A DNA stretch of 64,000 bases from Pseudoalteromonas sp. MEBiC 03607 (GCF_004792295.1 NZ_SRRY01000001.1:1064501-1128500), one strand, 5' to 3'; positions 46,473 through 57,431 are shown, counted from the first letter of the stretch. Notes: a model not told the origin generated them from the sequence alone. Translations and numbers: made by a program.

Positions 46473-48467
46473 GTGCGCAGAATCTTAATTGTTGATAGCA
46501 ATAGTGTTTTAGCGATGCGAGTAAAAGTGCTGCTGGAGCTGATCGGCTGCAGGGTTGAGCTATTACACTTTTCTATGGTTGATGATTCAGTAGTAGAACA
46601 AGACTTTGATCTTGTGGCTGCTTCTCATGGTGTACCAACGACAGTTATTCGAAGATTAATGGGCGGGTTTTCGCATGACCGCTTTTTATTGCTTGCTCCA
46701 AAAGCACAGCGAAGCGACCTGCTTGAGCACTTCAGCGTGGTCAATCGATTACTGCCAAATGCAGTCGTTATTTATCCTTTTTTTGCCAATAAGGAAATTA
46801 GTTCTTTACTAGAAGAGGTGCTTGAGCTCGATAGTGACAATATTCTTCAACTTCCTAAAGTGCTACTTGTTGATCACTGTGCAGAGCGTCTAGAAAAAAT
46901 AGCGCTTAACCTTAAAGGCGCACATATCGAGACGTTAACTGCTGACAACTCATCCTCTGCAATAGAACTTATCAAAGAGCATGATATTGATCTATTAATC
47001 AGTGATTTTACGTTTGCTGATGGCACGGGGCTTGAGTTATTCATAAAGCTTAAAGCGTTACAACCGCATAGCCGTTGTTTATTGTATACCTCAAAACCGG
47101 ATCAGGTTTCTATGGTTGCTGCAATTCGACAAGGGGTTGAGGATGTCTTGATCAAGCCTGTTGACGATAATAGCTTATTGCAGTCAGTGCATAAGCTTTG
47201 GCAAACCGAGTTATTAAAGCGTCACAATGCTGAGCTTGTTGAGCGATTACAAAATACCGTTGATGCTCTTATCGAAAAAGACAGCTTACTGCGGGTTATT
47301 TTTAAACATACTCCCGATGCCATTATTTTATTTGATCGCCATGGCAAGATAATCGAAACCAATGATGCATGTGAACAGCTATTCGATAAGCCTTTGAAGG
47401 AGTTTGAAAACTGTTCAGTATTCGATTTTTTTGATGCAACATCCATTTTACGTATCAAAGAAAAAATAGCGACGCTAAATAAAAATCGTCAGTTTAGTTG
47501 TGATTTAAGGTTACTTAAAGAAAACGGTAACACAGTTCCTTTGGTGGGATCGTTCAATGAGATAGACCATCATGGTGAAATAGCGCTTGCGGTAATCTTT
47601 AAAAATGTAACGCACTTAAAAGAAAAAGAAGACCTACTTTTAGAAGCGAAAGATATGCTTGAGGAAGAAGTCAAAGCGCGTACGGCACAACTAGAGCATG
47701 CAAAAAATGTAGCAGAAGCAGCAAGCCTCAGTAAATCTGAGTTTCTAGCGAATATGTCTCACGAATTAAGAACACCAATGCATTCTATTTTAAGTTTTGC
47801 TCGTTTTGGCTTAGAAAAAGTTGCTAATGACGACTTAAGCAAAGATAAATTAAATAAATATTTGTCACGAATAGAGCAAAGCGGAGAGCGGCTTTTATCT
47901 TTACTTAATAACCTTCTCGATCTGTCAAAGCTTGATGTCGGTAAGTTTCCTTTTAATCCGCAAAAGCACAACCTCAGTAACATTATAAAAACCAGTATTG
48001 ATGATGTTTCGGGCACCGCGCTTGAAAGAAACATTATTATTCGTTTATTGGGGGGAGAACAAGGTATTACCCTTGATTGTGATGAAGAGCAGATCAACCA
48101 AATCATGCGTAATTTATTAGGTAATGCTCTGAAGTTTAGTGAGCCTAATAGTGAGATTGAAATTAGTTTGTCGTCACAAGAAAAAATGGCCGAAATCGCT
48201 GTTATTGACCATGGTATAGGTATTCCTGAGCAAGAACTTGAAAAGGTATTCGCTAAGTTTGAACAAAGCAGTAAAACTAATAGCGGTGCCGGAGGAACTG
48301 GGCTTGGGCTTGCTATTTGTCGCGAATTTGTCACTTTGCATCAGGGCACAATTAAGGCACTTAATAATGAACATGGCGGTGCGACAATTATCGTTCGGTT
48401 GCCCCTGCAGATAGATTTACCAAAACACTTAACGAATGACACTAAACCAATAACACTTAATTCATAA
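46473..48467 (+). CDS. Soluble hybrid sensor kinase with two N-terminal receiver-like domains
   Basis: This 664-residue protein has, in order, a degenerate receiver-like domain (residues 1-125), a second receiver domain (about 130-250, with the aspartate in DLLISDFTF), a PAS domain (about 270-390), a coiled coil, a HisKA domain with the H-box MSHELRTPMHSIL, and an ATPase domain with NLLGNALKFS and GGTGLGLAI. It has no membrane helices, so it senses a cytoplasmic signal. I placed the start at GTG 46473; a GTG at 46461 is also possible. The response regulator that follows after 15 bases is its likely partner. Confidence 0.82.
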   Translation: MRRILIVDSNSVLAMRVKVLLELIGCRVELLHFSMVDDSVVEQDFDLVAASHGVPTTVIRRLMGGFSHDRFLLLAPKAQRSDLLEHFSVVNRLLPNAVVIYPFFANKEISSLLEEVLELDSDNILQLPKVLLVDHCAERLEKIALNLKGAHIETLTADNSSSAIELIKEHDIDLLISDFTFADGTGLELFIKLKALQPHSRCLLYTSKPDQVSMVAAIRQGVEDVLIKPVDDNSLLQSVHKLWQTELLKRHNAELVERLQNTVDALIEKDSLLRVIFKHTPDAIILFDRHGKIIETNDACEQLFDKPLKEFENCSVFDFFDATSILRIKEKIATLNKNRQFSCDLRLLKENGNTVPLVGSFNEIDHHGEIALAVIFKNVTHLKEKEDLLLEAKDMLEEEVKARTAQLEHAKNVAEAASLSKSEFLANMSHELRTPMHSILSFARFGLEKVANDDLSKDKLNKYLSRIEQSGERLLSLLNNLLDLSKLDVGKFPFNPQKHNLSNIIKTSIDDVSGTALERNIIIRLLGGEQGITLDCDEEQINQIMRNLLGNALKFSEPNSEIEISLSSQEKMAEIAVIDHGIGIPEQELEKVFAKFEQSSKTNSGAGGTGLGLAICREFVTLHQGTIKALNNEHGGATIIVRLPLQIDLPKHLTNDTKPITLNS

Positions 48468-48482
48468 AACGGAAGAAATAAC

Positions 48483-49610
48483 ATGGCCTTGAAGCGAATT
48501 TTAGCCGTAGATGATGAACCATTTAACTTAGAAATCATTGAAGAGATTTTTGAAGATCTCGATTTTGAGCTGAAAATGGTAAATAGCGGTCCAGAATGTT
48601 TAAACGTTGTTGAAGAATTTGCTCCACAAGTCATTCTGCTTGACGTAAGTATGCCTCAAATGAGTGGTTATGAGGTTTGTCGCAAACTAAAAGAGAATCC
48701 AAGTACAGAAAAGATTATTGTCATGTTCGTATCGGCAAGAGGCACTGTAGAAGAGCGAATGGAAGGCTATTCCGCTGGTGCTGAAGACTATATTGTGAAG
48801 CCATTTAGCCATCAAGAGCTAAAATTAAAATTATTGAACCTGAATCAAGTCCTTATTGAAAAAGAGGCTCTAGAGCAGCAAGTAGAAGATGCCACATCAA
48901 CTGCGTTTAATGCGATGGCTAATAGCAGTGAAATGGGGCAAATAGTTAATTATATTGAACATATAGGTTCGATTGAGAGTGAACGTGAGTTAGGAAAAGC
49001 CTTTTTAAACTGCCTAAAGTCATTTGATTTACAAAGTAATGTCGAATTTAGATTAGGTACGCATGTTGAGCATTTTTCTGTAACGGGTGTGTGCTCACCG
49101 ATCGTCATTGAATTGTTCGACATGTTAAAAAGAAAAGGGCGCCTTCATGAGTTTTCGAACCGCATTTTAGTTAATTACGACATGATTAGTCTGCTTATCT
49201 TAAACATGCCAGAGCAAGACCCCGATAAACATGGTCGAATTCGCGACCATATTTGCTTTCTAGTGAGTGTCACAGAGCAACAATTAAAAGCGATCATTAC
49301 TAAAAAAGAGTTATTAAAACAGCAGCAACAACTAAATGAAGCTGTGAGTAATGTACATAGAAAATTTACTGGCTTAATCAAGCTGTTAGATGACAACCGA
49401 ATTAGTAATGAGGCAGTATTTAAACAGCTACAAGAAGATCTTGAACAGCGAATACCCACTATGGGCTTAGATGAAGACCAAGAGATATTTATTTATCAAA
49501 AGGTGGATGAAACGATTCAAAACTCGGTAGCCAGAGAAGAGTCTGTCAAAGGAGTTAAATCAGCGTTTCATGAAATCGAAAATGATTTATCGCAACTATT
49601 AACACGTTAA
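48483..49610 (+). CDS. Response regulator with a novel-looking C-terminal region
   Basis: This 375-residue protein has an N-terminal receiver domain (residues 1-125) with the phosphoacceptor aspartate in VILLDVSMPQMSGYEV and the conserved lysine in VKPFSHQEL. The remaining 250 residues are mostly helical; I do not recognise a DNA-binding, GGDEF, HD or phosphatase domain in them. It lies 15 bases after the sensor kinase gene and is probably co-transcribed with it. Confidence 0.8.
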   Translation: MALKRILAVDDEPFNLEIIEEIFEDLDFELKMVNSGPECLNVVEEFAPQVILLDVSMPQMSGYEVCRKLKENPSTEKIIVMFVSARGTVEERMEGYSAGAEDYIVKPFSHQELKLKLLNLNQVLIEKEALEQQVEDATSTAFNAMANSSEMGQIVNYIEHIGSIESERELGKAFLNCLKSFDLQSNVEFRLGTHVEHFSVTGVCSPIVIELFDMLKRKGRLHEFSNRILVNYDMISLLILNMPEQDPDKHGRIRDHICFLVSVTEQQLKAIITKKELLKQQQQLNEAVSNVHRKFTGLIKLLDDNRISNEAVFKQLQEDLEQRIPTMGLDEDQEIFIYQKVDETIQNSVAREESVKGVKSAFHEIENDLSQLLTR

Positions 49611-49611
49611 T

Positions 49612-50745
49612 TTAGGCATCCCGCGGCAATCCTTTTTCAACAATACGAATTAGCCGCGCAGTTTTACGTAACTTAATTTGTCGCTTGTTTTGCTGTTGCT
49701 CGAGCGCCCATTCGATATGCTCGGCAACTAAAGGGCTGGCATTAACAAGCGTATCGTTCAAAGCTTGGATGATGTTGTCGTTGTAATCGGCATTACCTAA
49801 TCCTACAGCGAGGTTTCGTTGCCAACGTTCGTGACCAATGCGGCGGATAGGGCTGCCTTCGGTATTTTTTAAAAACGTCGCTTCATCCCATGCAAAGAGC
49901 GTCAGTAAATCTTGGTCTTTAAGCTGTTGTCTGGGATGAAAGTCAGCTTCATCGGTTATTTGTCCGTAACGATTCCACGGGCAGACTAACTGGCAGTCAT
50001 CACAGCCATACACGCGATTACCTAAAAGTGGGCGATACTCTTCAGGGATTGCACCTTGCAATTCAATAGTAAGGTAAGAGATACATTTACGTGCATCAAC
50101 AACATAGGGCTCAACAATGGCACCGGTAGGGCAAAGTGTCATACAGGCTACACATTTACCACAGCCTTCAAAGCTATTTTCTTGATCAATAGGCAGCGGT
50201 ATATCAACAAACAATTCACCTAAGAAAAACCATGAACCCGCTTCTTTGTTGATTAATAAGCTGTGCTTTCCACGCCAGCCTAGGCCTGCTTTTTCGGCCA
50301 GTTGTCGCTCAAGTACAGGTGCAGAGTCAACAAATGGACGAAAGCCTAACTGGCCAACATGTTGTTCAATTTGTTGACCTAACTTTTTTAGGCGGTTGCG
50401 AATTAACTTATGGTAATCACGACCTAGTGCATAGCGACTAATATAGGCTTTATCGGTCTGTTTGAGATTTTTAGCAAAACTTGCATCAGGTGGTAGGTAG
50501 TTCATTTTTACTGAGATGACTCGCTGCGTGCCAGGCACCAGCTCAGCGGGGCGCGCTCGCTTCATTCCATGGGCTGCCATATACTCCATCTCACCGTGAT
50601 AGCCTAAATCTAACCAGCGCTGTAATTGTGCCTCGTGTTTAGTAAGATCAATATCAGTGATCCCGACTTCTGCAAAGCCAAGGTCTTTACCCCATTGCTT
50701 TATTTGCAGTGCGAGTTGTTCATAATCAGTAGCAGGTGTTGTCAC
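49612..50745 (-). CDS. queG: Epoxyqueuosine reductase QueG
   Basis: This enzyme reduces epoxyqueuosine to queuosine in tRNA anticodons, using cobalamin and two [4Fe-4S] clusters. The two ferredoxin-like motifs are C-x2-C-x3-L-C-P (GKCVACMTLCPTGAI) and GCDDCQLVCPW. I placed the start at GTG 50745. The longer reading frame begins at a TTG at 50766 that lies inside the terminator hairpin of the upstream gene, which makes it unlikely. The length of 377 residues is normal. Confidence 0.9.
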   Translation of the reverse strand: MTTPATDYEQLALQIKQWGKDLGFAEVGITDIDLTKHEAQLQRWLDLGYHGEMEYMAAHGMKRARPAELVPGTQRVISVKMNYLPPDASFAKNLKQTDKAYISRYALGRDYHKLIRNRLKKLGQQIEQHVGQLGFRPFVDSAPVLERQLAEKAGLGWRGKHSLLINKEAGSWFFLGELFVDIPLPIDQENSFEGCGKCVACMTLCPTGAIVEPYVVDARKCISYLTIELQGAIPEEYRPLLGNRVYGCDDCQLVCPWNRYGQITDEADFHPRQQLKDQDLLTLFAWDEATFLKNTEGSPIRRIGHERWQRNLAVGLGNADYNDNIIQALNDTLVNASPLVAEHIEWALEQQQNKRQIKLRKTARLIRIVEKGLPRDA

Positions 50746-50751
50746 GGTCAA

Positions 50752-50780
50752 TAAAAAAGTAGCCAAGAAGTGGCTACTTT
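50752..50780 (-). terminator. Rho-independent terminator after the chemotaxis receptor gene
   Basis: On the minus strand AAAGTAGCCA and TGGCTACTTT form a 10-bp stem with a 5-base loop and a T tract. It lies immediately before queG. Confidence 0.85.
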
Positions 50781-50815
50781 ATCATAGATTAGCTACATTC
50801 AGCAGCTAAAAGAGA

Positions 50816-52054
50816 CTATACAAAGCGTTTAAGCTGCTCTTGGGTTTGTTGGCTGAGTAGATGAGATTGCTCACAATCAGCCAGGGATTCATCTATTTGC
50901 TGTTTAGCTTGCTCACCTAACGCCACAATTTGCTCAACACTTTGATGAGTTTGGGTTTGAGTTTGCTCTAATAAACGCACCGCACTAACAATTTGTTGCA
51001 GTTGCTGTTGATTTTGCTCAAATTCAGAGAGCATGTTACTAAATCCAGTTGATGTGTTGCTAATTGCTGTTTCGGCTTCACTTGAGTGGCTAATGAGCTG
51101 CTCAGATTCTTTATTGGTTTCGCTTACTAGACTATTCATTTGATTGATGAAATCGCTAATTTGGCGGGTTGCATCATTGACTTTTACTGAGAGGGTTCTT
51201 ACTTCATCGGCGACCACCGCAAAACCACGGCCGGCTTCACCAGCACGGGCTGCTTCAATGGCCGCATTGAGAGCAAGTAAATTAGTTTGATCTGAAAACT
51301 CTTCGACCATTTTCAAAATAGCGCGAATGTTTTCGCTGTTCTCTTTCAACCCTGATACGGTAGCTGAGAAGTTACCGAGTATTTGGCTGATCATTGCTAC
51401 TTTTTTAACGAGGGATGACAGTTCATGAGCTGAGTTTTGTACAAAACTCAGGTGCTCACTGTTAACATGATGCACGCTGTCAGTATTTGCTGATATATTT
51501 TCAAGGCTCGAGGTAATTTGATTGCTTGAGTCAGTAATTGTTTGACTGAACTCAATTTGCTGGTGGCTCAATTGCGCTGTTTGCTGCATTGACTGGGTCA
51601 TTTTTGAGCTACTATCAGCACTCGCTTGGGCACTTTGATATGTAGTGGCTAACAACTGACTCAAATGGGTAGTAAAAGTGTTGTATTGTTCACTTAAATC
51701 TCGAAATTCATCGTAAGTAAAGTGCGGTAACTTTGCAGACAAGTCGGCATCATGTTGATTAATTTTTTCTAATGTATCGCGCATTGCCTGCACCGGGCGA
51801 ACAATTAAAAAGCGCATATAAAACACAGTAAAAATAAAGCTGGCAAAAATGATAAAAGTCATCAGCCAAAATAAACCCATACTGGTTTGTTGTTCTGAAA
51901 GACTGCTGTAAAGCCAGATAAGCGTGATCGCTTGAAACGCAAACACAAAACCTAAATTACCGACAATCTTACGTGTTAGGGTGTAAAAGAAAGTTTGTTC
52001 GATAAAATTATAAATGCGCATATAGCTACTCAATATGGTGTTGTGTTGATTCAT
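50816..52054 (-). CDS. Methyl-accepting chemotaxis protein without a large sensor domain
   Basis: This 412-residue protein has two close membrane helices (about residues 30-48 and 58-80) with almost no periplasmic loop, then a HAMP domain (about 82-135) and a cytoplasmic signalling hairpin with the conserved [20 protein letters not shown] tip. It therefore resembles an aerotaxis- or energy-sensing type receptor rather than a ligand-binding one. A second start at 52021 has a GAG element upstream and would remove eleven polar residues. It is terminated before queG. Confidence 0.88.
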   Translation of the reverse strand: MNQHNTILSSYMRIYNFIEQTFFYTLTRKIVGNLGFVFAFQAITLIWLYSSLSEQQTSMGLFWLMTFIIFASFIFTVFYMRFLIVRPVQAMRDTLEKINQHDADLSAKLPHFTYDEFRDLSEQYNTFTTHLSQLLATTYQSAQASADSSSKMTQSMQQTAQLSHQQIEFSQTITDSSNQITSSLENISANTDSVHHVNSEHLSFVQNSAHELSSLVKKVAMISQILGNFSATVSGLKENSENIRAILKMVEEFSDQTNLLALNAAIEAARAGEAGRGFAVVADEVRTLSVKVNDATRQISDFINQMNSLVSETNKESEQLISHSSEAETAISNTSTGFSNMLSEFEQNQQQLQQIVSAVRLLEQTQTQTHQSVEQIVALGEQAKQQIDESLADCEQSHLLSQQTQEQLKRFV

Positions 52055-52117
52055 TTTGGCGTATTTTAGTATTGTTCATTTTCACATAATTCAACAGTAT
52101 AGCTTAGTTTTGTTGAG

Positions 52118-52816
52118 TTACAGTGACTGTAGTGTCATTTGTGTATGACATGGAAAATTAGTGAAAATACCATCTACGCCATACTCTAGCATAAGCTCTA
52201 TATCTTCTACCTTATCGACCGTATAGGCATAAACTTGAAGACCGCGTTGCTTAGCATCCGCAACAAACTCATGGTTTATAAAGTTTTTATCTACATGAAT
52301 GCTATAAGCATGCAGTTTTTGCGCAAATTCACTGTAATTAATTGGAATAGAGGCGGTGAGTGCACCAATCTTTACCCAAGGCAGTTTTTGTTTAAGCCAC
52401 ATTAGTTGGTGATGATCAAATGATGAGACTAAGAGGTTATCTCTAGAAATTTTCCCGGTACTGACATTTGACTCTATAAGCTCAACAAACTTGTCTAATG
52501 AAAAGGTGTGCTTTAGCTCTAAATTGAGCAAAGTTTTATCATCGACCCAATCAATAGCTTGCTGTAAAGTCGGCACTACTTCGCCATTACCCGCATCGTA
52601 CTGTTGAATTTGCTCTTTTGAGCAAGCATTCACTTTACCGCGACCTGAGGTTGTGCGATCAAGCCAGGTGTCATGAATAATCATGTAGTCATCAAGGCAG
52701 CTTTGTACATCAATTTCGATACCATCTACTGCCAAATCTACGGCGGCGAGAATGGCGCTCTTGGTATTTTCTGGGTAGGTACCGCTAGCACCTCTGTGAG
52801 CGAATACTTTTATCAT
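52118..52816 (-). CDS. Glycerophosphodiester phosphodiesterase
   Basis: This 232-residue TIM-barrel enzyme cleaves glycerophosphodiesters to glycerol-3-phosphate and an alcohol. The catalytic and metal residues H7, R8, E34, D36 and H48 are in AHRGASGTYPEN, GIEIDVQ and IIHDTWLDR. No signal peptide is present, so it is like cytoplasmic UgpQ. It overlaps the transporter gene before it by four bases, so the two are translationally coupled. Confidence 0.88.
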   Translation of the reverse strand: MIKVFAHRGASGTYPENTKSAILAAVDLAVDGIEIDVQSCLDDYMIIHDTWLDRTTSGRGKVNACSKEQIQQYDAGNGEVVPTLQQAIDWVDDKTLLNLELKHTFSLDKFVELIESNVSTGKISRDNLLVSSFDHHQLMWLKQKLPWVKIGALTASIPINYSEFAQKLHAYSIHVDKNFINHEFVADAKQRGLQVYAYTVDKVEDIELMLEYGVDGIFTNFPCHTQMTLQSL

Positions 52817-53679
52817 TGCTTATGTTTCCGAGTCACTGACCATGTTTCATAAAAAGCGGCGCTTATCACTAACGCACCGCCCAATAGGGTGCTAATTGAA
52901 GGTTGCTCATGCAAAATTAAAAAAGCGAAAAACGTGCCATACAAAGGTTGCAAACAAGATATTAAACCAGCCGTTGAAGCCGATAAGTTTTGCAGACTTG
53001 CCGCAAACAATGAGTGGGGCGCTGCTGTAAAAATAACCCCAACGGTAATTAATAGCAGCCAATTAATTGTATCAACTTGTAATGGCGGCACTTCAACAAA
53101 GGCACAGAGCATGATACTGGCAATCCAGGTTTGATAAAGCATGGTTTGAGGGCCGCCATATTGGCTAAAGTATCGCTTGTGAACAATATTCCTAAAAGCA
53201 AAAAATAACGCCGATAAAATGCCAATGACAATGCCCATAGTAACATCATTGCCTAAACTAGCATCAGGAATGAGCAAGTAAATGCCAGCCATTACAACCA
53301 AAGCACTAAAAATATCTTTCAGTTGTGGTTTGTTACCATGAAAAAAAGGTTCTAAAAACACTGTGATAACAGGGTAGGTAAAAAAGGCAATCATACCTAC
53401 AGCGATACCAGCCAATTGCATACCAGCAAAGTAGGTGAGCCAATGAATCCCAACCGTTACGCCAAGCAATAAGGCGATGAGGTAATCACGACGAGAGCGG
53501 AGCTTGATGGCTTTCTTTTGAATTGTGAGTAAGATCACTAATGCACAGCCTGCAATCGCTGTTCGGTAAACGGTAATATCTAATGCACTTAAGCTGACTA
53601 ACTTTGCAAATAATGCCGTTCCACCAAATAGCAGTACTGCAATGTGCAAGTATATTAGGCTTTGTTTGTGTGCCTGCAT
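52813..53679 (-). CDS. DMT/EamA-family transporter
   Basis: This 288-residue membrane protein has ten helices in two EamA halves. I chose the ATG at 53679 because AAGG lies just upstream and the protein then begins MQAHKQS directly before the first helix; a longer frame to 53748 adds 23 unlikely residues. The cargo is unknown; family members export amino acids or metabolites. It is the first gene of a pair with the phosphodiesterase. Confidence 0.82.
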   Translation of the reverse strand: MQAHKQSLIYLHIAVLLFGGTALFAKLVSLSALDITVYRTAIAGCALVILLTIQKKAIKLRSRRDYLIALLLGVTVGIHWLTYFAGMQLAGIAVGMIAFFTYPVITVFLEPFFHGNKPQLKDIFSALVVMAGIYLLIPDASLGNDVTMGIVIGILSALFFAFRNIVHKRYFSQYGGPQTMLYQTWIASIMLCAFVEVPPLQVDTINWLLLITVGVIFTAAPHSLFAASLQNLSASTAGLISCLQPLYGTFFAFLILHEQPSISTLLGGALVISAAFYETWSVTRKHKQ

Positions 53680-53917
53680 TACTGACCTTATTATTGTTGT
53701 TATTAACTCTCTTTGTAACGGTAATCCTTTACTTTGTAAACTCCCCAAATAGGCTAATCCATTCGTTTAATTCCAAAATTACAACTCCGTACGTAGTAGT
53801 AGCTCACATTTGGTTTCTTAAGAGTCGATACTTCTTCATCATGATAGGCTTATATCAGTGATCAAAATAAACAATTGTGTGTTATTTCCAAAGCGGTAAT
53901 AGCGATTTTTAACAAGC

Positions 53918-54766
53918 TTAAATAGCGATAGTAATAATTACGGCAACACAAATAGCAATGCTGCTTTCTATTACAGCGACTGCCGTGTTTTTATCCTGCA
54001 TTGCTTGATCAATCGAAATTTTACTGAAAATAATTTTATCAACTAAGTAACGAACAACCGGTAAAATTAAAAAGCCAAATAATGCGTCAATAAAGAATAA
54101 ACTTAAACTTTGCTGCCAAGAGTGAAAGCCACCAATAAGCGCATGACATAAAATAATAGCCAATGCCAACATGGTGCCCGAAAAGCTCAGCGCAACAGCT
54201 TTATTGCCTTTTTCTAGTTGCTCATTCAAGTTAAAAGCTGTGAGGTGATCATAGCCTTTAGCGAAAATAATTAGCATAAGTTGACCTAGCAAGTAGAACA
54301 CTATTGCTGATAACCAAGTACCTTCTCCCGTTAAAGCGCCTCCAATGATCAAGGCAGCAGCCATGTAATTAGCGGCTTGAACCAAGCCAACTGCTTCATT
54401 TTGTTGGTTTATTAGTTGCTCTTGGTTGCAAAATAAACGAAGTAATAATTTGTCATTTAAAATACGTGAACATGTTAACAACACCATTCCTAGTAAACTG
54501 TAGAGCGAAACATTTATTAAATCGGTAATTAAGCCTTTACTTGGGCCTGTTAAAACAAAACCATAAATAATGGTAATTGCCCCTAAGTAGCCGCCAATAG
54601 ATAAACCTAAGGCACTGTTGGCATTATCGGTTAACTGGCTGGTGGTGTTATAAGGAGTTGCCAGGTTATAAGACAACTTAGCAAGGGCTATAATTGCAAT
54701 GAATAGAGCTATGTAGGCGCTATTGTAAGCCATGCTTGAAAGATAGTGAGTTAAGTTAATATCCAT
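53918..54766 (-). CDS. Membrane protein with two DUF350 domains
   Basis: This 282-residue protein has about eight membrane helices in two similar halves, each with the DUF350 pattern (ANSALGLSIGGYLGAITIIYG in the first, NKAVALSFSGTMLALAIILC in the second). The role of DUF350 is unknown. It is monocistronic and divergent from rnr. The duplicated arrangement suggests an internal gene duplication. Confidence 0.75.
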   Translation of the reverse strand: MDINLTHYLSSMAYNSAYIALFIAIIALAKLSYNLATPYNTTSQLTDNANSALGLSIGGYLGAITIIYGFVLTGPSKGLITDLINVSLYSLLGMVLLTCSRILNDKLLLRLFCNQEQLINQQNEAVGLVQAANYMAAALIIGGALTGEGTWLSAIVFYLLGQLMLIIFAKGYDHLTAFNLNEQLEKGNKAVALSFSGTMLALAIILCHALIGGFHSWQQSLSLFFIDALFGFLILPVVRYLVDKIIFSKISIDQAMQDKNTAVAVIESSIAICVAVIITIAI

Positions 54767-54947
54767 AACGGTTGGGTTATTTTGTTGTTCTTTTTCGAAA
54801 ATCTTATCATAGAGTGTTTATTACACAGAATATCTAGGCCCTATTTTTGGCATTTTTCTTAGTTTCTTAAAAGTTTAATAGCTTTTGCCTGTCTCATTGT
54901 CAGGATATGGGTTAAAATAACCACATAACCAACTAACAAGATAGTGA

Positions 54948-57431
54948 ATGTCAAAACAGGATCCAAATCTCAGTCGAGAACAAGAAAAGTACGAAAACCC
55001 AGTCCCTAGCCGTGAGTTCATACTTGCTCACTTAGAATCACGCGCAAAACCAGCTAATTTCACACAACTTTGTGACGAATTACACGTGAATGATACTGAA
55101 CGTCAAATAGCGTTCAAACGTCGTTTGCGTGCAATGGAGCGCGATGGTCAATTGTATTTCAATAAATTTAAATGCTATGCATTGATAGATGAATCAGGCT
55201 TGGTAAAAGGTAAAGTCATAGGTCATCGTGACGGATTCGGCTTTTTAGAAGTTGAAGGCGAGAGTAAAGATTGGTTTATCGCGAAACATCAAATGAATAT
55301 GGTGTTGCACGGTGACATTGTGCTTGCTAAAGGTAACCGTAAAGGTTCAAGTGGCAAATGCGAAGCACGCATCATTAAAGTGCTTACCAATGAACGCGCG
55401 CCAATTGTTGGCCGCTATTTTGTTGAGCACGGAATTGCCGTTGTGGTAGCGGAAGACCCGCGTATTACGCAAGACATTATGATACTGCCGGGTAGTGAAA
55501 ATGGCGCACGTCATAATCAAATGGTACAGGTGCAAATTACGCAAAACCCTAGTCGACATATGAATGCTGTGGGTAAAGTGACAGAAGTACTTGGTGAGCA
55601 TTTAGCTCCCGGTATGGAAATTGAAGTCGCGCTGCGTAATCACGATATCCCTCATGTATGGCCTGAAGCGGTTGAAAAACAAGTTGCTCATTTAGGTGAA
55701 TTTGTTGATGAGCAGGCTAAACAAGGTCGAGTTGATTTACGTGACTTACCACTCGTTACTATTGATGGCGAAGATGCCCGCGACTTTGACGACGCGGTTT
55801 ATTGCGAGCGTAAACCCTCTGGTGGTTGGCGCTTATGGGTGGCAATAGCCGATGTGTCGCATTACGTTGGTATGAACACGCCACTGAATAAAGAGGCAAT
55901 TGAGCGCGGTAACTCAGTGTATTTTCCTGAACAAGTTATTCCGATGCTACCAAAAGTGCTATCGAATGGCCTGTGTTCATTAAACCCAGAAGTCGACCGT
56001 TTATGTATGGTCGCAGAAATGACAGTGTCTGATGCAGGCAAGTTATCAGGGTATAAATTTTACGAAGCGGTAATGAATTCGCACGCTCGTTTTACCTACA
56101 CTAAAGTAAATGCAATTTTACAAGGTGATGAAAAACTGCGTGAAGAGTATGCCCAGATGGTGCCACATTTAACTGATTTGCACCAAATGTACATGGCACT
56201 TAAAGCTGCACGCCAAGAGCGCGGTGCGATTGAGTTTGAAACCTTAGAAACGCGCTTTGTGTTTAATGCGCATCGCAAGATTGAATCAATCGTTCCTGTG
56301 GTTCGCAATGATGCACACAAACTTATCGAAGAGTGTATGATTCTAGCGAACGTATCAGCAGCCCGCTTATTAGAAAAACACGAAGCAAGTGCGCTTTATC
56401 GCGTGCATGATGAGCCTGATGCTGAAAAGTTAGGTTTTTTCCGAAACTTTTTATCAGAGCTTGGTATTGAAGCGGCGATTTCTGATGAGCCAACACCAAA
56501 AGAAATCACTCAAGTGTTAGCTAAATTAGGCGACCGCCCAGAAGCAGAGCTTATTCAAACTATGTTGCTCCGTTCAATGAAGCAAGCTGTTTATCAGCCT
56601 GATAACATTGGCCATTTTGGGTTAGCCTTACCAGCTTATGCGCACTTTACATCGCCAATTCGTCGTTATCCAGATTTAGTCGTGCACCGAGCTATTAAAG
56701 CGGTACTTAAAGCGCAAGGCCAGCAAACTTCGGGTGAGTACGCTTACACTGATGACGAAGTAGATATTTTAGGTGAGCAGTGTTCAACCACTGAACGCCG
56801 TGCCGATGATGCGACTCGCGAAGTGGCAGATTGGCTTAAATGTGAATTTATGCAAGATCATGTTGGTGACGAATTTGGTGGGGTGATCTCATCGGTGACT
56901 AACTTTGGTTTATTTGTACGCTTAGACGATTTACAAATCGATGGCATGATCCATGTGACCAACTTAGGCAACGAATACTTCCATTATGATGGCGCTAAGC
57001 ATTGCTTAATTGGTGAGCAAACGCACACAGTGTATCGTTTAGGCGATAAAGTGACGGTTCAGGTGTCATCTGTAAGTCTTGATGAGCGCCGTATAAACTT
57101 AGTATTAGCGGGTGAAGCACCACAAGATCGTTACGCTCGTCGTCGTGGTCGCAGTGAACCTGCAAAACCAAGCGTTCGCGCGCAGCTTAAAGCTGGTAAA
57201 ATTCCCGGTAAAAAAGGTGAATCAAATCGCTTTGAAGCAAAGTCAGGTGACAAAGATAATGAAAAACGTGGTAAGTCTTCTCATGCTAAAGGGCGCAAAA
57301 AGCCCAGCGGCAAACAGGCTGATGCTGTAAAAGCCAGTAAAAAGAAGAGCAAGAAAAAAGCCACTAAAAAGGCAAAAAGGCCGGGTAAGAATGCCCGCAA
57401 ACAAAGTAGCCGAGGAGCAAACAATACGTGA
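54948..57431 (+). CDS. rnr: Ribonuclease R
   Basis: This 827-residue 3'-5' exoribonuclease has an N-terminal winged helix, cold-shock-like domains (about 85-230), the RNB catalytic domain with [13 protein letters not shown] (about residue 275-287), an S1 domain (about 640-725) and a lysine-rich basic tail of about 95 residues. It degrades structured RNA and takes part in trans-translation. rlmB begins four bases before its stop, the standard arrangement. Confidence 0.95.
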   Translation: MSKQDPNLSREQEKYENPVPSREFILAHLESRAKPANFTQLCDELHVNDTERQIAFKRRLRAMERDGQLYFNKFKCYALIDESGLVKGKVIGHRDGFGFLEVEGESKDWFIAKHQMNMVLHGDIVLAKGNRKGSSGKCEARIIKVLTNERAPIVGRYFVEHGIAVVVAEDPRITQDIMILPGSENGARHNQMVQVQITQNPSRHMNAVGKVTEVLGEHLAPGMEIEVALRNHDIPHVWPEAVEKQVAHLGEFVDEQAKQGRVDLRDLPLVTIDGEDARDFDDAVYCERKPSGGWRLWVAIADVSHYVGMNTPLNKEAIERGNSVYFPEQVIPMLPKVLSNGLCSLNPEVDRLCMVAEMTVSDAGKLSGYKFYEAVMNSHARFTYTKVNAILQGDEKLREEYAQMVPHLTDLHQMYMALKAARQERGAIEFETLETRFVFNAHRKIESIVPVVRNDAHKLIEECMILANVSAARLLEKHEASALYRVHDEPDAEKLGFFRNFLSELGIEAAISDEPTPKEITQVLAKLGDRPEAELIQTMLLRSMKQAVYQPDNIGHFGLALPAYAHFTSPIRRYPDLVVHRAIKAVLKAQGQQTSGEYAYTDDEVDILGEQCSTTERRADDATREVADWLKCEFMQDHVGDEFGGVISSVTNFGLFVRLDDLQIDGMIHVTNLGNEYFHYDGAKHCLIGEQTHTVYRLGDKVTVQVSSVSLDERRINLVLAGEAPQDRYARRRGRSEPAKPSVRAQLKAGKIPGKKGESNRFEAKSGDKDNEKRGKSSHAKGRKKPSGKQADAVKASKKKSKKKATKKAKRPGKNARKQSSRGANNT

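Noticed and set aside
47759..48334. Minus-strand reading frame opposite the sensor kinase
   Set aside because: Complement of a strongly coding kinase domain, low-complexity Ser/Leu composition and no start signal.
53680..53917. Small gene in the gap between the transporter and DUF350 genes
   Set aside because: A plus-strand frame crosses the gap but begins inside the transporter gene, is dominated by hydrophobic Leu/Val runs and has no supporting signals.
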